Shown here in pieces: positions 1-6,179 of a stretch of 44,552 nucleotides of DNA. The notes under the pieces were generated by a model. The model worked only from the letters and a program-made list of their open reading frames with translations. It ran no database searches and was not told the origin of the DNA. Both the position numbers and the translations under genes were made by a program. How positions within the stretch are numbered: position 1 is the stretch's first letter; every line of letters starts with the position of its first letter. The DNA is taken from contig DKVF01000097.1 of NCBI GenBank assembly GCA_002491065.1, positions 1-44,552 of the forward strand. The letters run 5' to 3'. The DNA is from Peptococcaceae bacterium UBA7185 (GTDB lineage: Bacteria; Bacillota; Peptococcia; Peptococcales; Peptococcaceae).

Positions 1-12
1 TGTCAACGCCGG
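1..12. repeat. IS21 left terminal inverted repeat
   Basis: TGTCAACGCCGG, followed by related CGCCGG + A/T-rich copies at about 30-45 and 52-62. It matches the right end with one mismatch in 12. Confidence 0.85.
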
Positions 13-75
13 ATTAAAAATAATGTAAAACGCCGGTTAAAAATTGATGCCAACGCCGGAATTTGCTATCGCCGG

Positions 76-858
76 TTACCCTTCCGCCGGAATGTTTGCA
101 GCCGGTGCCGTCTGGATACCGGCTTTTGCTCTGTCTTTTAAGCGGTAAGTCTGCCCGCGGATATTTACAACATGGGCATGATGCAGCAGTCTGTCCAGTA
201 ATGCCGTGGCAATAACCGCATCGCTGAGCAGTTCGCCCCAGTCACTGAAATATTTATTGCTGGTAAGGATAATACTACCGTGTTCATATCGTTCCGAAAC
301 CAGACGGAAGAATAATTCTGCTTCCTGCCGGTTCAGCTGTGTATAGCCAATTTCATCAATTACGAGAACTGCCGGTCGCAGATACACTCTCCAGCGCTTA
401 TCCAATTTCCCGGCCATCTGTGCTTTTTTCAAATCCTCTATGAGATGAACCAGCGTCGTGTAATATACAACCATCCCGGCTTCCAGCGCTTTCATCGACA
501 GCCCCACTGCCAGATGCGTTTTCCCTACACCTGGCGGCCCAAGAAGAATTACATTTTCCGCTCTTTGGGCAAAGGCAAGCGTAGCCAGTTCAGAAATCTG
601 GCGTTTATCTATCCCGGGCTGAAAGGAAAAATCAAAATCTTCAAGCTGCTTCCGGTGAGGAAGGCGGGATAGTTTCATTCTCGTTTCCTGGCTTTTTCTT
701 CTGCGTTCCATCTGTTCCGATGCCAGAAGACTGTCCAGAAACTGCACATAAGTCTGTTCTTCATGTACAGCCTGTTCCAGATGAGAATCCAGAAAATTAG
801 CTGCTGTAGAAAGTCCCATGCTGCTTAAAAGCTCCCTTGCATGCTCCAGCTCAACCAT
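76..858 (-). CDS. istB: IS21-family helper ATPase IstB
   Basis: IstB is the AAA+ helper that assists the IstA transposase in target selection and strand transfer. The protein has a Walker A motif GPPGVGKTH near residue 107 and a Walker B motif VLVIDEIGY near residue 167, and its length (260 aa) is normal for IstB. I chose the ATG at 858 because an AGGAGG box lies 8 bases upstream; an in-frame GTG at 867 would sit inside that box. The start overlaps the end of istA by 8 bases, indicating translational coupling. The gene is intact, so the element may be active. Confidence 0.93.
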   Translation of the reverse strand: MVELEHARELLSSMGLSTAANFLDSHLEQAVHEEQTYVQFLDSLLASEQMERRRKSQETRMKLSRLPHRKQLEDFDFSFQPGIDKRQISELATLAFAQRAENVILLGPPGVGKTHLAVGLSMKALEAGMVVYYTTLVHLIEDLKKAQMAGKLDKRWRVYLRPAVLVIDEIGYTQLNRQEAELFFRLVSERYEHGSIILTSNKYFSDWGELLSDAVIATALLDRLLHHAHVVNIRGQTYRLKDRAKAGIQTAPAANIPAEG

Positions 859-2074
859 GGAATACACCTCCTAACAGCTGATCGTAAAAACTCAAATCAC
901 GTTGTTCCACTTTCTGTACACTCATATGCGCTGCCGGATACAGGGATGCAATTCCTTTTCGCTCCGTCAGTCCTTTATACTGTCCATCCAGCCAGACAAT
1001 TCTGGTACTACCGTGATGTGCTTTATGTTTTGCCAGTATCACTTCACCATAATAGATTTCTACAAAACCATGATGCAGCCTTACCTGTACTTCCTTACCG
1101 CTGTATTGCCACGGTACTCCGTATCGTACACCATCAAAACTAATCAGTCCATCGCGTGTTACTTTGCGTGTTTCCCAACGGTAATGGTCCCGTACAGATT
1201 GTGCCGGAAGTTTTAGCAAAGGCTCTTTTTCCATTTCTTCCAACGGTATCTTTCCTGTAGTGGAATGAACTTTACTGTCTGTATTTCTGCACCACTGGAG
1301 AACCTGCACATTCAAGTCCTCCAGATTTTCAAACTCCCTTCCCGGGAAAAAATTATACTTTACATACTGTACCAGCCGTTCCACTTTACCTTTGGTTTGT
1401 GGATGACGCACTTTGCAAACCTTTGGAACAAAGCCCATCTCTGCCGCAAAGTCTGCAAACTGTGTATTCCAGATAACCTGACCTGCTTCACGACGATTAA
1501 TCACAGTTTTCATGTTATCTGTGAGGATAGTTTCCGGCACACCACCGAAATATTCAAAGGCGTTCACCATGCATCGCTGCATACTGCGCAAATCGCAACG
1601 GCTGGTAAATTCAACATATTTTGCTCTGCTGGCTCCTAAAATCATAACAAAGGCCGGTACATTGTGCAATTTACCTTTTACATCGGTATAGCTGCAGATC
1701 CCCCAGTCCATTTGAGCCTGTTTTCCAGGCAGTGTTTCATAACGTTGTACGGCCGGTACAGATTTGGCAGGGCGAAATGGCTTTACATATTCTTTCAGAA
1801 TCGTTATACCGCCAGCATAGCCCTTACTGCAGATTCGTTCATACAGAACGATGCAGTTAAAAATGCCTTGGTTCATAAGTTCCTGCAGATATGGTTTATA
1901 TGGATCCAGTTTCGATGGTTTTTTTGTTCCTTTCAAACCATGCGGTTTTGCTGGCTGAGTCATATATTTTCGTGCTGTATTTTCTGCAATACCGATTTCT
2001 CTGGAAATTGCTCCTGCACTCTTGCCTTTATTTGCTAAATCTTTTATCATAATGATTAACCCACTCCGAATCAT
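851..2074 (-). CDS. istA: IS21-family transposase IstA
   Basis: This is the DDE transposase of the element. The N terminus has a helix-turn-helix (GKSAGAISREIGIAENTARKY region). The rve/DDE core is recognisable from AQMDWG, ILTDNMKT and GKVERLVQY, which supply the D, D and E residues. At about 407 aa it is close to the family length. The ATG at 2074 is preferred: a GGGAG box lies 8 bases upstream, whereas an in-frame TTG at 2092 has no better signal. No frameshift or internal stop is seen. Confidence 0.94.
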   Translation of the reverse strand: MIRSGLIIMIKDLANKGKSAGAISREIGIAENTARKYMTQPAKPHGLKGTKKPSKLDPYKPYLQELMNQGIFNCIVLYERICSKGYAGGITILKEYVKPFRPAKSVPAVQRYETLPGKQAQMDWGICSYTDVKGKLHNVPAFVMILGASRAKYVEFTSRCDLRSMQRCMVNAFEYFGGVPETILTDNMKTVINRREAGQVIWNTQFADFAAEMGFVPKVCKVRHPQTKGKVERLVQYVKYNFFPGREFENLEDLNVQVLQWCRNTDSKVHSTTGKIPLEEMEKEPLLKLPAQSVRDHYRWETRKVTRDGLISFDGVRYGVPWQYSGKEVQVRLHHGFVEIYYGEVILAKHKAHHGSTRIVWLDGQYKGLTERKGIASLYPAAHMSVQKVEQRDLSFYDQLLGGVFHG

Positions 2075-2161
2075 GTAGAAATCTCCCTTCAAGTATTCGA
2101 CACACTTAAAGGTTATTCTATTTTTTGGCGTGGGTCAATTTTTTCCCGACTCAATTATATC

Positions 2162-2173
2162 CCGGCGGTGACA
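2162..2173. repeat. IS21 right terminal inverted repeat
   Basis: The reverse complement reads TGTCACCGCCGG, one mismatch from the left end. A second, degenerate copy (TTGACCCACGCC on the complement) lies just inside, near 2128-2139. Confidence 0.85.
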
Positions 2174-2282
2174 GCAGCAGCGTAATTAAAATAAATTTAA
2201 GTTTTTGCTGGGAGATATTTTTGACTTACGATAGAAAATCAAAAAGAATTTTAATAATCAAAATGTTGTGAGGTGGTTTATC

Positions 2283-2474
2283 ATGAATTTCGGCTATGCG
2301 CGGGTGTTGCCTGATGAGCAGGGAACTGATACGGTGCAGCGGTGGGCTGCCGGAGAGATGAGTGTGGAACAGGCCTGTGCATTGACCGGGACAGCTCGCA
2401 GCAGTTGGTACAAATATACCAAGGAGTTGGGCTATACAAGGGAGAGAAAGTTGCCCCACAGCGGTTTAGAATAA
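2283..2474 (+). pseudogene. Small resolvase-like protein or internally deleted serine recombinase remnant
   Basis: The 63-aa product begins with MNFGYARVLPDEQ, which resembles the first beta strand of serine resolvases (FGYARVS...Q). It continues directly into a segment (GEMSVEQACALTGTARSSWYKY) that resembles the C-terminal Hin-type helix-turn-helix of the same family. The roughly 120 residues of catalytic domain and long helix that should lie between are absent, as is the catalytic serine region. The ATG at 2283 has a GAGGTGG box 6-7 bases upstream, so it may still be translated. It could be an internal deletion derivative or a small HTH protein whose N-terminal likeness is chance. I lean to the remnant. 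Confidence 0.5.
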
Positions 2475-2576
2475 TGGGGATGGAACTGTATGCAAGCAAT
2501 GGAGCGGAGAAAATGCTTGTGTGCAGTTCTTTTTTGTGAAAAGGGGACTTTTGTGGGTTTGCGCTGCATTTTTGCA

Positions 2577-2613
2577 TTGCGGCGGAATAAACATTGTGCT
2601 ACACTATGTTTAT
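2577..2613 (+). promoter_or_regulatory. rrf2 promoter with 27-bp palindromic operator
   Basis: A sigma-A-like promoter is seen: TTGCGG (2577-2582), 17-base spacer, TACACT (2600-2605). A near-perfect dyad centred on 2600 covers the spacer and -10 box: arms ATAAACAT (2587-2594) and ATGTTTAT (2606-2613) are exact complements, and inner arms GTG (2596-2598) and CAC (2602-2604) pair around the same centre. Only two of 13 position pairs mismatch. Its place, 20 bases before the start of an Rrf2 gene, suggests autoregulation. Confidence 0.7.
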
Positions 2614-2633
2614 CCGATGGGAGGTTGATGAAA

Positions 2634-3068
2634 ATGCTGATTTCAACAAAGGGCCGTTATGCGCTGCGTGTGATGATTGATTTGGCGGAGCAGGATCGGG
2701 ATGGCTACCATGTGCTGATGGATATTGCCAAAAGACAGGAGATTTCGGAAAAATATTTGGAGAGTATCATTGCGATTTTGAGCAAAGCGGGTTTTGTGCA
2801 GGCGCAGCGGGGACGGGGTGGCGGTTATCGATTGAGCAGAGAGCCGCAGAGCTACACGGTAGGCAGTATTTTGAAATTGACAGAAGGCCCTTTGGCGCCG
2901 GTGGCTTGTCTGGAAGATGGGGAAAATACCTGCAGCAGAGCGGCGCAGTGCAAAACCTTACCGATATGGATGGGTTTGGATGAGCTGATGCAGAATTATC
3001 TGGAAAGCATTACTCTGGCAGATTTGCTGGAACAACCTGAGCAGAATCGGGGAAATTCGGAAGCATAA
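2634..3068 (+). CDS. Rrf2/IscR-family transcriptional regulator with three-cysteine cluster
   Basis: The N terminus (ISTKGRYALRVMIDLAEQ) and the winged-helix recognition region with RGRGGGYRLSR near residues 59-68 are typical of the Rrf2 family. Cysteines at residues 92, 100 and 106 occupy the place where IscR-type members bind an Fe-S cluster, so an iron-sulfur or redox sensor is likely. The length (144 aa) is normal. The ATG at 2634 sits 9 bases after GGGAGG; the in-frame ATG at 2628 is only 3 bases away. No iscS/iscU follows, unlike many family members. The last codons overlap copy 1 of a 39-bp direct repeat (2997-3035) repeated at 4030-4068. Confidence 0.9.
   Translation: MLISTKGRYALRVMIDLAEQDRDGYHVLMDIAKRQEISEKYLESIIAILSKAGFVQAQRGRGGGYRLSREPQSYTVGSILKLTEGPLAPVACLEDGENTCSRAAQCKTLPIWMGLDELMQNYLESITLADLLEQPEQNRGNSEA
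2997..3035 (+). repeat. 39-bp direct repeat, copy 1 (inside rrf2 3' end)
   Basis: Exact 39-base match to 4030-4068, beginning TATCTGGAAAGC and ending TGCTGGAACAA. Copy 1 encodes LESITLADLLEQ near the Rrf2 C terminus, which then continues with PEQNRGNSEA. The arrangement resembles an attachment-site duplication in a gene 3' end. Confidence 0.95.
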
Positions 3069-3178
3069 TATACAGGTGTATTTCATTATGATTGCATGCT
3101 TTCTGGAAAATGTTGTGTAACATATGAAACGAATCACGATGAATTTTTCAACGGGCCATCTCATTTTACAATCGAGCG

Positions 3179-3207
3179 TTGATTTTCTATGAAAAAATGC
3201 ATATAAT
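3179..3207 (+). promoter_or_regulatory. Promoter of the GNAT module
   Basis: TTGATT (3179-3184), a 17-base spacer and a perfect TATAAT (3202-3207), 45 bases before the first gene of the pair. Confidence 0.75.
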
Positions 3208-3252
3208 AGTAAGTAAGAACAAGCCAGTATCTACGAAGGGAGCCTGATTGAT

Positions 3253-3447
3253 ATGACAGATAAAGATATGAAAACAGGAGTTTATGCAGTTATGACAAAT
3301 AAATCTTTTTGCACAGTTGGGAAACCTAAGCGTGAACCGGTATCGGATGAAGTAAAAAAACGACGTTCTTATATTAAATCGCATGAAATTTTTTTGTATG
3401 TTGATGCAGATGGGAAGCCTTATGGGACGATTAAAAAAAGAGGATAA
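3253..3447 (+). CDS. Small protein upstream of GNAT toxin-like gene, possible antitoxin
   Basis: The 64-aa product is basic in its middle and C-terminal parts (KPKREP, KKRRSYIK, TIKKRG). I do not recognise a family, and I see no ribbon-helix-helix of the DUF1778 type that usually precedes TacT/AtaT-like toxins. A GAAGGGA box lies 10 bases upstream of the ATG. The GNAT gene starts 3 bases after the stop codon, so the two are almost certainly co-transcribed and translationally coupled. An antitoxin role rests only on position and size. Confidence 0.6.
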   Translation: MTDKDMKTGVYAVMTNKSFCTVGKPKREPVSDEVKKRRSYIKSHEIFLYVDADGKPYGTIKKRG

Positions 3448-3450
3448 ATT

Positions 3451-3981
3451 GTGAAAATATCTGAATTGCAACAAAGACACAAAAAAATATTAGATAGTTT
3501 TTCATGTGGAAATATAGTAATAGATAATTTTCTTAAAAGCAATGACGCTTATAATAGTAGTATTGGAAAAACATATGTGCTGTTATCTGAAAACGAACAA
3601 ATGGTAATAGGTTATTACACAATATCGACAGGTAGCGTGGATTATATTGATGGTGCTCTTCGAATAAAGGATGCAGGAGCGATTCATATTAATTATTTTG
3701 CCATTGATGAAAGTTTTCAGAAGAATGTTGTCTTTGAAGAAAATGGAGCAAAGACATATGTGAGTGATTATTTACTGGATGATTGTTTTCAACGTATTGA
3801 AAGTATTAGAAGTAAAGATGTCGGATTTAGTTATATTACACTAGATTCTACTCCTGAAGGTGTATGGCTATATGAAAGAAATGGATTTTGCAGTATAAAT
3901 TCAGAAGATAATATCCTCTTCTCCCCATATAAACATGAATTTGAGAGTATACCTATGTATTTATTTTTAGATGAAGAATAA
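3451..3981 (+). CDS. GNAT-family N-acetyltransferase, toxin-like (TacT/AtaT-related)
   Basis: The 176-aa protein has the opening seen in GNAT toxins (FSCGNIVIDNFL, residues 17-28), followed by the strand TYVLL and a VIGYYTIST strand. Near the C terminus is LYERNGF (residues 140-146), with a tyrosine at the usual catalytic position (Tyr141). The normal acetyl-CoA pyrophosphate loop (Q/RxxGxG/A) after FAIDESFQ is not evident; residues 91-104 instead read KNVVFEENGAKTYV. Start is GTG at 3451. Family members acetylate charged tRNAs or other substrates, but the altered loop makes the activity uncertain. AT-rich codon use differs from the core genes. Confidence 0.7.
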   Translation: MKISELQQRHKKILDSFSCGNIVIDNFLKSNDAYNSSIGKTYVLLSENEQMVIGYYTISTGSVDYIDGALRIKDAGAIHINYFAIDESFQKNVVFEENGAKTYVSDYLLDDCFQRIESIRSKDVGFSYITLDSTPEGVWLYERNGFCSINSEDNILFSPYKHEFESIPMYLFLDEE

Positions 3982-3994
3982 TTAGACTATTTCA

Positions 3995-4025
3995 AATAAA
4001 GTCTGCCATGTTGGCAGGCTTTATT
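3995..4025 (+). terminator. Intrinsic terminator after GNAT gene
   Basis: Stem AATAAAG-T-CTGCCA (3995-4008) pairs with TGGCAG-G-CTTTATT (4012-4025), loop of 3. It starts 14 bases after the stop codon. Confidence 0.8.
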
Positions 4026-4029
4026 ATTA

Positions 4030-4068
4030 TATCTGGAAAGCATTACTCTGGCAGATTTGCTGGAACAA
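4030..4068 (+). repeat. 39-bp direct repeat, copy 2
   Basis: Exact copy of 2997-3035. Read in the same frame it again gives LESITLADLLEQ but is then immediately closed by TAG (4069-4071), as if this were a displaced original 3' end of rrf2. It lies just after the terminator of the GNAT gene. Confidence 0.95.
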
Positions 4069-4192
4069 TAGGTATAATGTTAGGATTACTTATGGTTGAA
4101 GGATAAGCAAAGTCTTTGCTCTGACGTTTTCTAGGTTGTTTATACGTCATACAATTTAATTTTTATATCTGTTAAATCACATGAATTTTCAC

Positions 4193-4218
4193 ATTTCTTC
4201 AGTTATAACTGAAGAAAT
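4193..4218. promoter_or_regulatory. 26-bp perfect palindrome upstream of DUF4143 ATPase
   Basis: The half-site ATTTCTTCAGTTA (4193-4205) is followed directly by its exact complement (4206-4218), with no spacer. It is 13 bases upstream of the -35 box of the ATPase gene and is followed by T-rich DNA. It could be an operator or a weak terminator; an operator fits the absence of a natural loop better. Confidence 0.55.
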
Positions 4219-4231
4219 TATTTTTGTTTTC

Positions 4232-4260
4232 TTGTTTTTCACTTGTAAATATGATATGCT
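4232..4260 (+). promoter_or_regulatory. Candidate promoter of DUF4143 ATPase
   Basis: TTGTTT (4232-4237), 17-base spacer, TATGCT (4255-4260), 33 bases upstream of the ATG at 4294. Confidence 0.5.
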
Positions 4261-4293
4261 TTTTGCAGTAACAGAAAGGGGCGTATTTCTTTT

Positions 4294-5508
4294 ATGATTA
4301 AACGAGAAATGTATATGAGCCGTATCCGTCCATTTGTTGGAACAGATTTGATAAAGGTGATGACCGGCATTCGACGCTGCGGAAAATCTGTGATGCTGGA
4401 ACTGATTAAACAAGAACTTACAGAATCCGGCGTAAATCCTGCACAATTTATTTCAATTAATTTCGAGGATATGAACTATGCACATCTGCAAACTGCAAAG
4501 GCTCTGCACGATGAAATCACAAAAAGAGCCGCTGCTATTGACGGCAAAGTTTATCTGTTCTTCGATGAAATTCAGGAAGTAAAAGACTGGGAAAAATGCA
4601 TCAATTCTTTCCGTGTATCTTTGAATTGTGATATCTATATTACAGGTTCCAATGCCAAGTTATTATCCGGTGAGCTGGCCACATACCTCGGAGGACGATA
4701 TGTAGAGTTTGTTATCTATCCATTCTCTTTTGCAGAGTTTGTGGAATTATATAAGACAATTGCTCCTGATGAATCAATCCAGAAATGCTTTCAGAAATAT
4801 CTTCTGTCTGGCGGTATGCCTTATCTTGCAAACATCCGATATGTTGATGAACCGTCTAGGCAGTATCTTCACGATTTGTTCAACTCTGTTCAGTTGAAAG
4901 ACATTGTAAAGCGCAATAAAATTCGTGATGTGGATTTGTTGGAACGCATCATTGCGTACGTGATGGCTCATGTAGGAAATACGTTTTCTGCTGCTTCTCT
5001 TGCAAAGTTTCTCAAAAGCGAACAGCGCACGGTAGCTCCTGAAACGATATTAAACTATATTAAGTATTGCTGCGATGCTTACCTGTTCTATCAAGTTAAG
5101 CGTGAAGATTTACAAGGAAAGCAAATCCTTGCGTCCAACGAAAAATATTACATTGCCGATCATGGTATCCGTGAAGCAGTTTTTGGCGGTAATATGAAAG
5201 AAATCAATCTTACTTTAGAGAATATCGTGTACATGGAACTCCTTCGTCGCGGATATGAAGTCACAGTTGGAAGATATGGTGAGAAAGAAATTGATTTTGT
5301 CTGTCACAAACGAGATGAGAAGCTGTATATTCAAGTCACCTATCTGCTCGCTTCTGATGAAACAATCCAACGTGAATTCGGAGCGTATGATCATATCCGA
5401 GATAATTTTCCCAAATATGTTGTTTCTCTGGATGAATTTGACATGAGCCGCAATGGGATTAAGCATCGCAATATCCGGGATTTCCTTTTAGCCGAGGAAT
5501 GGAATTAA
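4294..5508 (+). CDS. AAA (AAA_14) ATPase with DUF4143 nuclease-like C terminus
   Basis: The 404-aa protein begins with an ATPase domain: Walker A GIRRCGKS (residues 25-32), Walker B VYLFFDEIQ (about 86-94) and the ITGSNAKLLSGELAT sensor region near 115-130. The C-terminal DUF4143 region contains EKEIDFV followed by YIQVTY (about residues 330-347), a PD-(D/E)XK-like E-x-D...Q-x arrangement that may be a degenerate nuclease. These proteins are common in accessory regions of anaerobes and archaea and their function is largely unknown. It is monocistronic, with its own promoter and a 26-bp palindrome upstream. Spacing of the GAAAGGGG box to the ATG at 4294 is long; an ATG at 4309 is possible. Confidence 0.88.
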   Translation: MIKREMYMSRIRPFVGTDLIKVMTGIRRCGKSVMLELIKQELTESGVNPAQFISINFEDMNYAHLQTAKALHDEITKRAAAIDGKVYLFFDEIQEVKDWEKCINSFRVSLNCDIYITGSNAKLLSGELATYLGGRYVEFVIYPFSFAEFVELYKTIAPDESIQKCFQKYLLSGGMPYLANIRYVDEPSRQYLHDLFNSVQLKDIVKRNKIRDVDLLERIIAYVMAHVGNTFSAASLAKFLKSEQRTVAPETILNYIKYCCDAYLFYQVKREDLQGKQILASNEKYYIADHGIREAVFGGNMKEINLTLENIVYMELLRRGYEVTVGRYGEKEIDFVCHKRDEKLYIQVTYLLASDETIQREFGAYDHIRDNFPKYVVSLDEFDMSRNGIKHRNIRDFLLAEEWN

Positions 5509-5568
5509 ATAGCTATGTCCGTCGCAGATTCAAAATTGTGACGGGCATTTTTATATTGGGGCAACAAA

Positions 5569-5619
5569 GAACCGGCCTCTCTTCATTAGATTTCTGTTCT
5601 AACGATTACAGGCCGGTTC
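5569..5619. terminator. Convergent-gene hairpin with 10-bp arms
   Basis: GAACCGGCCT (5569-5578) and AGGCCGGTTC (5610-5619) are exact inverted copies with a 31-base loop, between the convergent ATPase and glutaredoxin genes. No clean T tract follows directly, so the terminator function is tentative. Confidence 0.45.
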
Positions 5620-5667
5620 GTCATGTAATATCTGAAATGTTTTTTCAGTCCAGAATTTGCGGAAATT

Positions 5668-5934
5668 TTAGTCTTCTAAACCAAAAATCCGGTTGAATTT
5701 TCCTTTTTGGTGCAGCTCGATGATATTGTCATAGCCGCCCAGGAAGTTATCGTCCACAAACACTTGGGGAAGTGTGAGAAAGCTGGTTTCGTCCTGCAGC
5801 ATTTTTAATACTTCAGGATGCTGAGAGGTGTTGATTTCGGTAAATTCCACGCCTTTGCGCTTCAAAAACAGTTTGAGCTGCAAGCAAAAAGGGCAGCGAT
5901 CCATTGTATATACAGTTACTTCTTTTTTTGCCAT
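5668..5934 (-). CDS. Glutaredoxin
   Basis: The 88-aa protein is a small thiol-disulfide oxidoreductase of the cytoplasm. The redox motif CPFC lies near residues 13-16, preceded by the typical VTVYTMDR strand. The cis-proline region LPQVFVDD (about residue 58) and GGYD glutathione-site region follow, as in GrxC-like proteins. The ATG at 5934 has a GGAGG box 8 bases upstream, so longer in-frame readings are not needed. It is transcribed alone and towards the ATPase. Confidence 0.92.
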   Translation of the reverse strand: MAKKEVTVYTMDRCPFCLQLKLFLKRKGVEFTEINTSQHPEVLKMLQDETSFLTLPQVFVDDNFLGGYDNIIELHQKGKFNRIFGLED

Positions 5935-6179
5935 GGGGAAGCCTCCGTTCTTTAATAAAAAACTACTGTATTCATTGTACTCTAAAAGAAGAAAAAATGC
6001 GAATAAAAAAATTTGACCGGGGTAATAAACAGGAAAAGGGATAAAGCGGAAGGTGTTTCTTTTTGTTGAGAAAACGGGTATAATGGTACGGAAAGACAGG
6101 TGGAAAAATGGTTTTGCGGAGTTTTTATTCGCTGGCAATATAAATGGGCTTGTATTTTTGCGAAAAAGGAGCAGTGCAG

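Larger units (their letters stand above)
1..2173 (-). mobile_element. Complete IS21-family insertion sequence
   Basis: The element carries istA and istB in the usual IS21 order and overlap, both on the minus strand. Its ends are related inverted repeats: TGTCAACGCCGG at 1-12 and the complement of TGTCACCGCCGG at 2162-2173. Further CGCCGG-containing internal repeats occur near 30, 52 and 70, matching the multiple terminal repeats typical of IS21. The left flank lies outside the window, so a target duplication cannot be checked. The window starting exactly at the IS end suggests a contig break at a multi-copy repeat. Confidence 0.92.
3036..4068. mobile_element. Putative small inserted unit carrying a GNAT toxin-like module
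   Basis: About 1.03 kb lies between the two 39-bp repeats. It holds a strong promoter, two genes (3253-3447 and 3451-3981) and a terminator, and no recognisable integrase. Its base composition is clearly more AT-rich than the rrf2 gene beside it. The pattern fits site-specific insertion at the rrf2 3' end with the gene end regenerated, or a recombination-generated duplication around an acquired cassette. The boundary interpretation is inference; the repeats are seen directly. Confidence 0.5.

Noticed and set aside
2490..2633. N-terminal extension of the Rrf2 protein
   Set aside because: It would include the promoter and operator and is not conserved in the family. The ATG at 2634 has a well-placed ribosome binding site.
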